5,971 nt of DNA, taken from the NCBI GenBank assembly GCA_025462805.1, contig JAOAPJ010000055.1, positions 1 through 5,971 of the forward strand, written 5' to 3'. Source of the DNA: Acidobacteriaceae bacterium (GTDB lineage: Bacteria; Acidobacteriota; Terriglobia; Terriglobales; Acidobacteriaceae). Shown piece after piece: positions 5,937 to 5,971 of this stretch (the stretch's first letter is position 1; each line of letters starts with the position of its first letter). Both the position numbers and the translations under genes were made by a program. Under the pieces are notes generated by a model that saw nothing but the letters and a program-made list of their open reading frames with translations, was not told the origin of the DNA and made no database searches.

Positions 5937-5971
5937 ATGTCGACCATTACACCCATCAGCACCAAAGATGC
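5937..5971 (+). CDS. Start of an unidentified gene, cut by the window edge
   Basis: Only the first 11 full codons are present (MSTITPISTKD...), too few to assign a family. ATG 5937 is preferred because AAGGAG lies upstream at 5918-5923. The same frame is open back to a GTG at 5877, which overlaps the previous stop in a GTGA arrangement; using it would add 20 residues (VTAASTTDRQHQQ...) encoded partly by the direct repeat. From its position, a further polysaccharide-biosynthesis gene is likely, but this rests on context only. Confidence 0.5.
   Translation, partial: MSTITPISTKD

Overview
The window is GC-rich bacterial DNA with four complete genes and the first codons of a fifth. All are on the + strand and tightly packed. 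The Rel sequence, with the synthetase variant VEWRIKRLYSIYQKL, together with the flippase and glycosyltransferases, reminds me of soil Acidobacteriota (Terriglobia such as Terriglobus, Granulicella or Edaphobacter). That assignment is from memory of family sequences and was not tested by a search.

Positions 1-49 form a compact control region. An 8-bp perfect inverted repeat (15-22 / 41-48) overlaps a perfect TATAAT box (39-44) and a weak -35 candidate. The first possible start codon, ATG at 50, lies about where transcription should begin. Positions 50-2389 encode a full-length long Rel/SpoT-type protein with hydrolase, synthetase, TGS, helical, zinc-finger and ACT domains. Its key catalytic residues are intact, so it should both make and degrade (p)ppGpp, the stringent-response alarmone.

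The next gene starts 38 bp later, across a hairpin that has no T-tract. From 2428 on, the genes are for surface polysaccharide: a Wzx-like polytopic flippase (2428-3960), a rhamnosyltransferase-like GT2 glycosyltransferase (3981-4910), a second GT2 enzyme (GTG start at 4903, to 5880, overlapping the previous gene by 8 bp), and a start-only fragment at the right edge (from about 5937). The likely division of labour is that the two GT2 enzymes add sugars to a lipid-linked oligosaccharide on the cytoplasmic face and the flippase moves it across the inner membrane. No polymerase, ligase, priming transferase or nucleotide-sugar gene is visible, so the locus probably continues to the right.

There is no RNA gene, insertion sequence, CRISPR array or prophage signal, and no gap over 300 bases. 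The most interesting points are the symmetric promoter and possible leaderless start of rel, the junction hairpin, and the possible cotranscription of the alarmone gene with an envelope-polysaccharide cluster. I see no clear evidence of an undescribed system.
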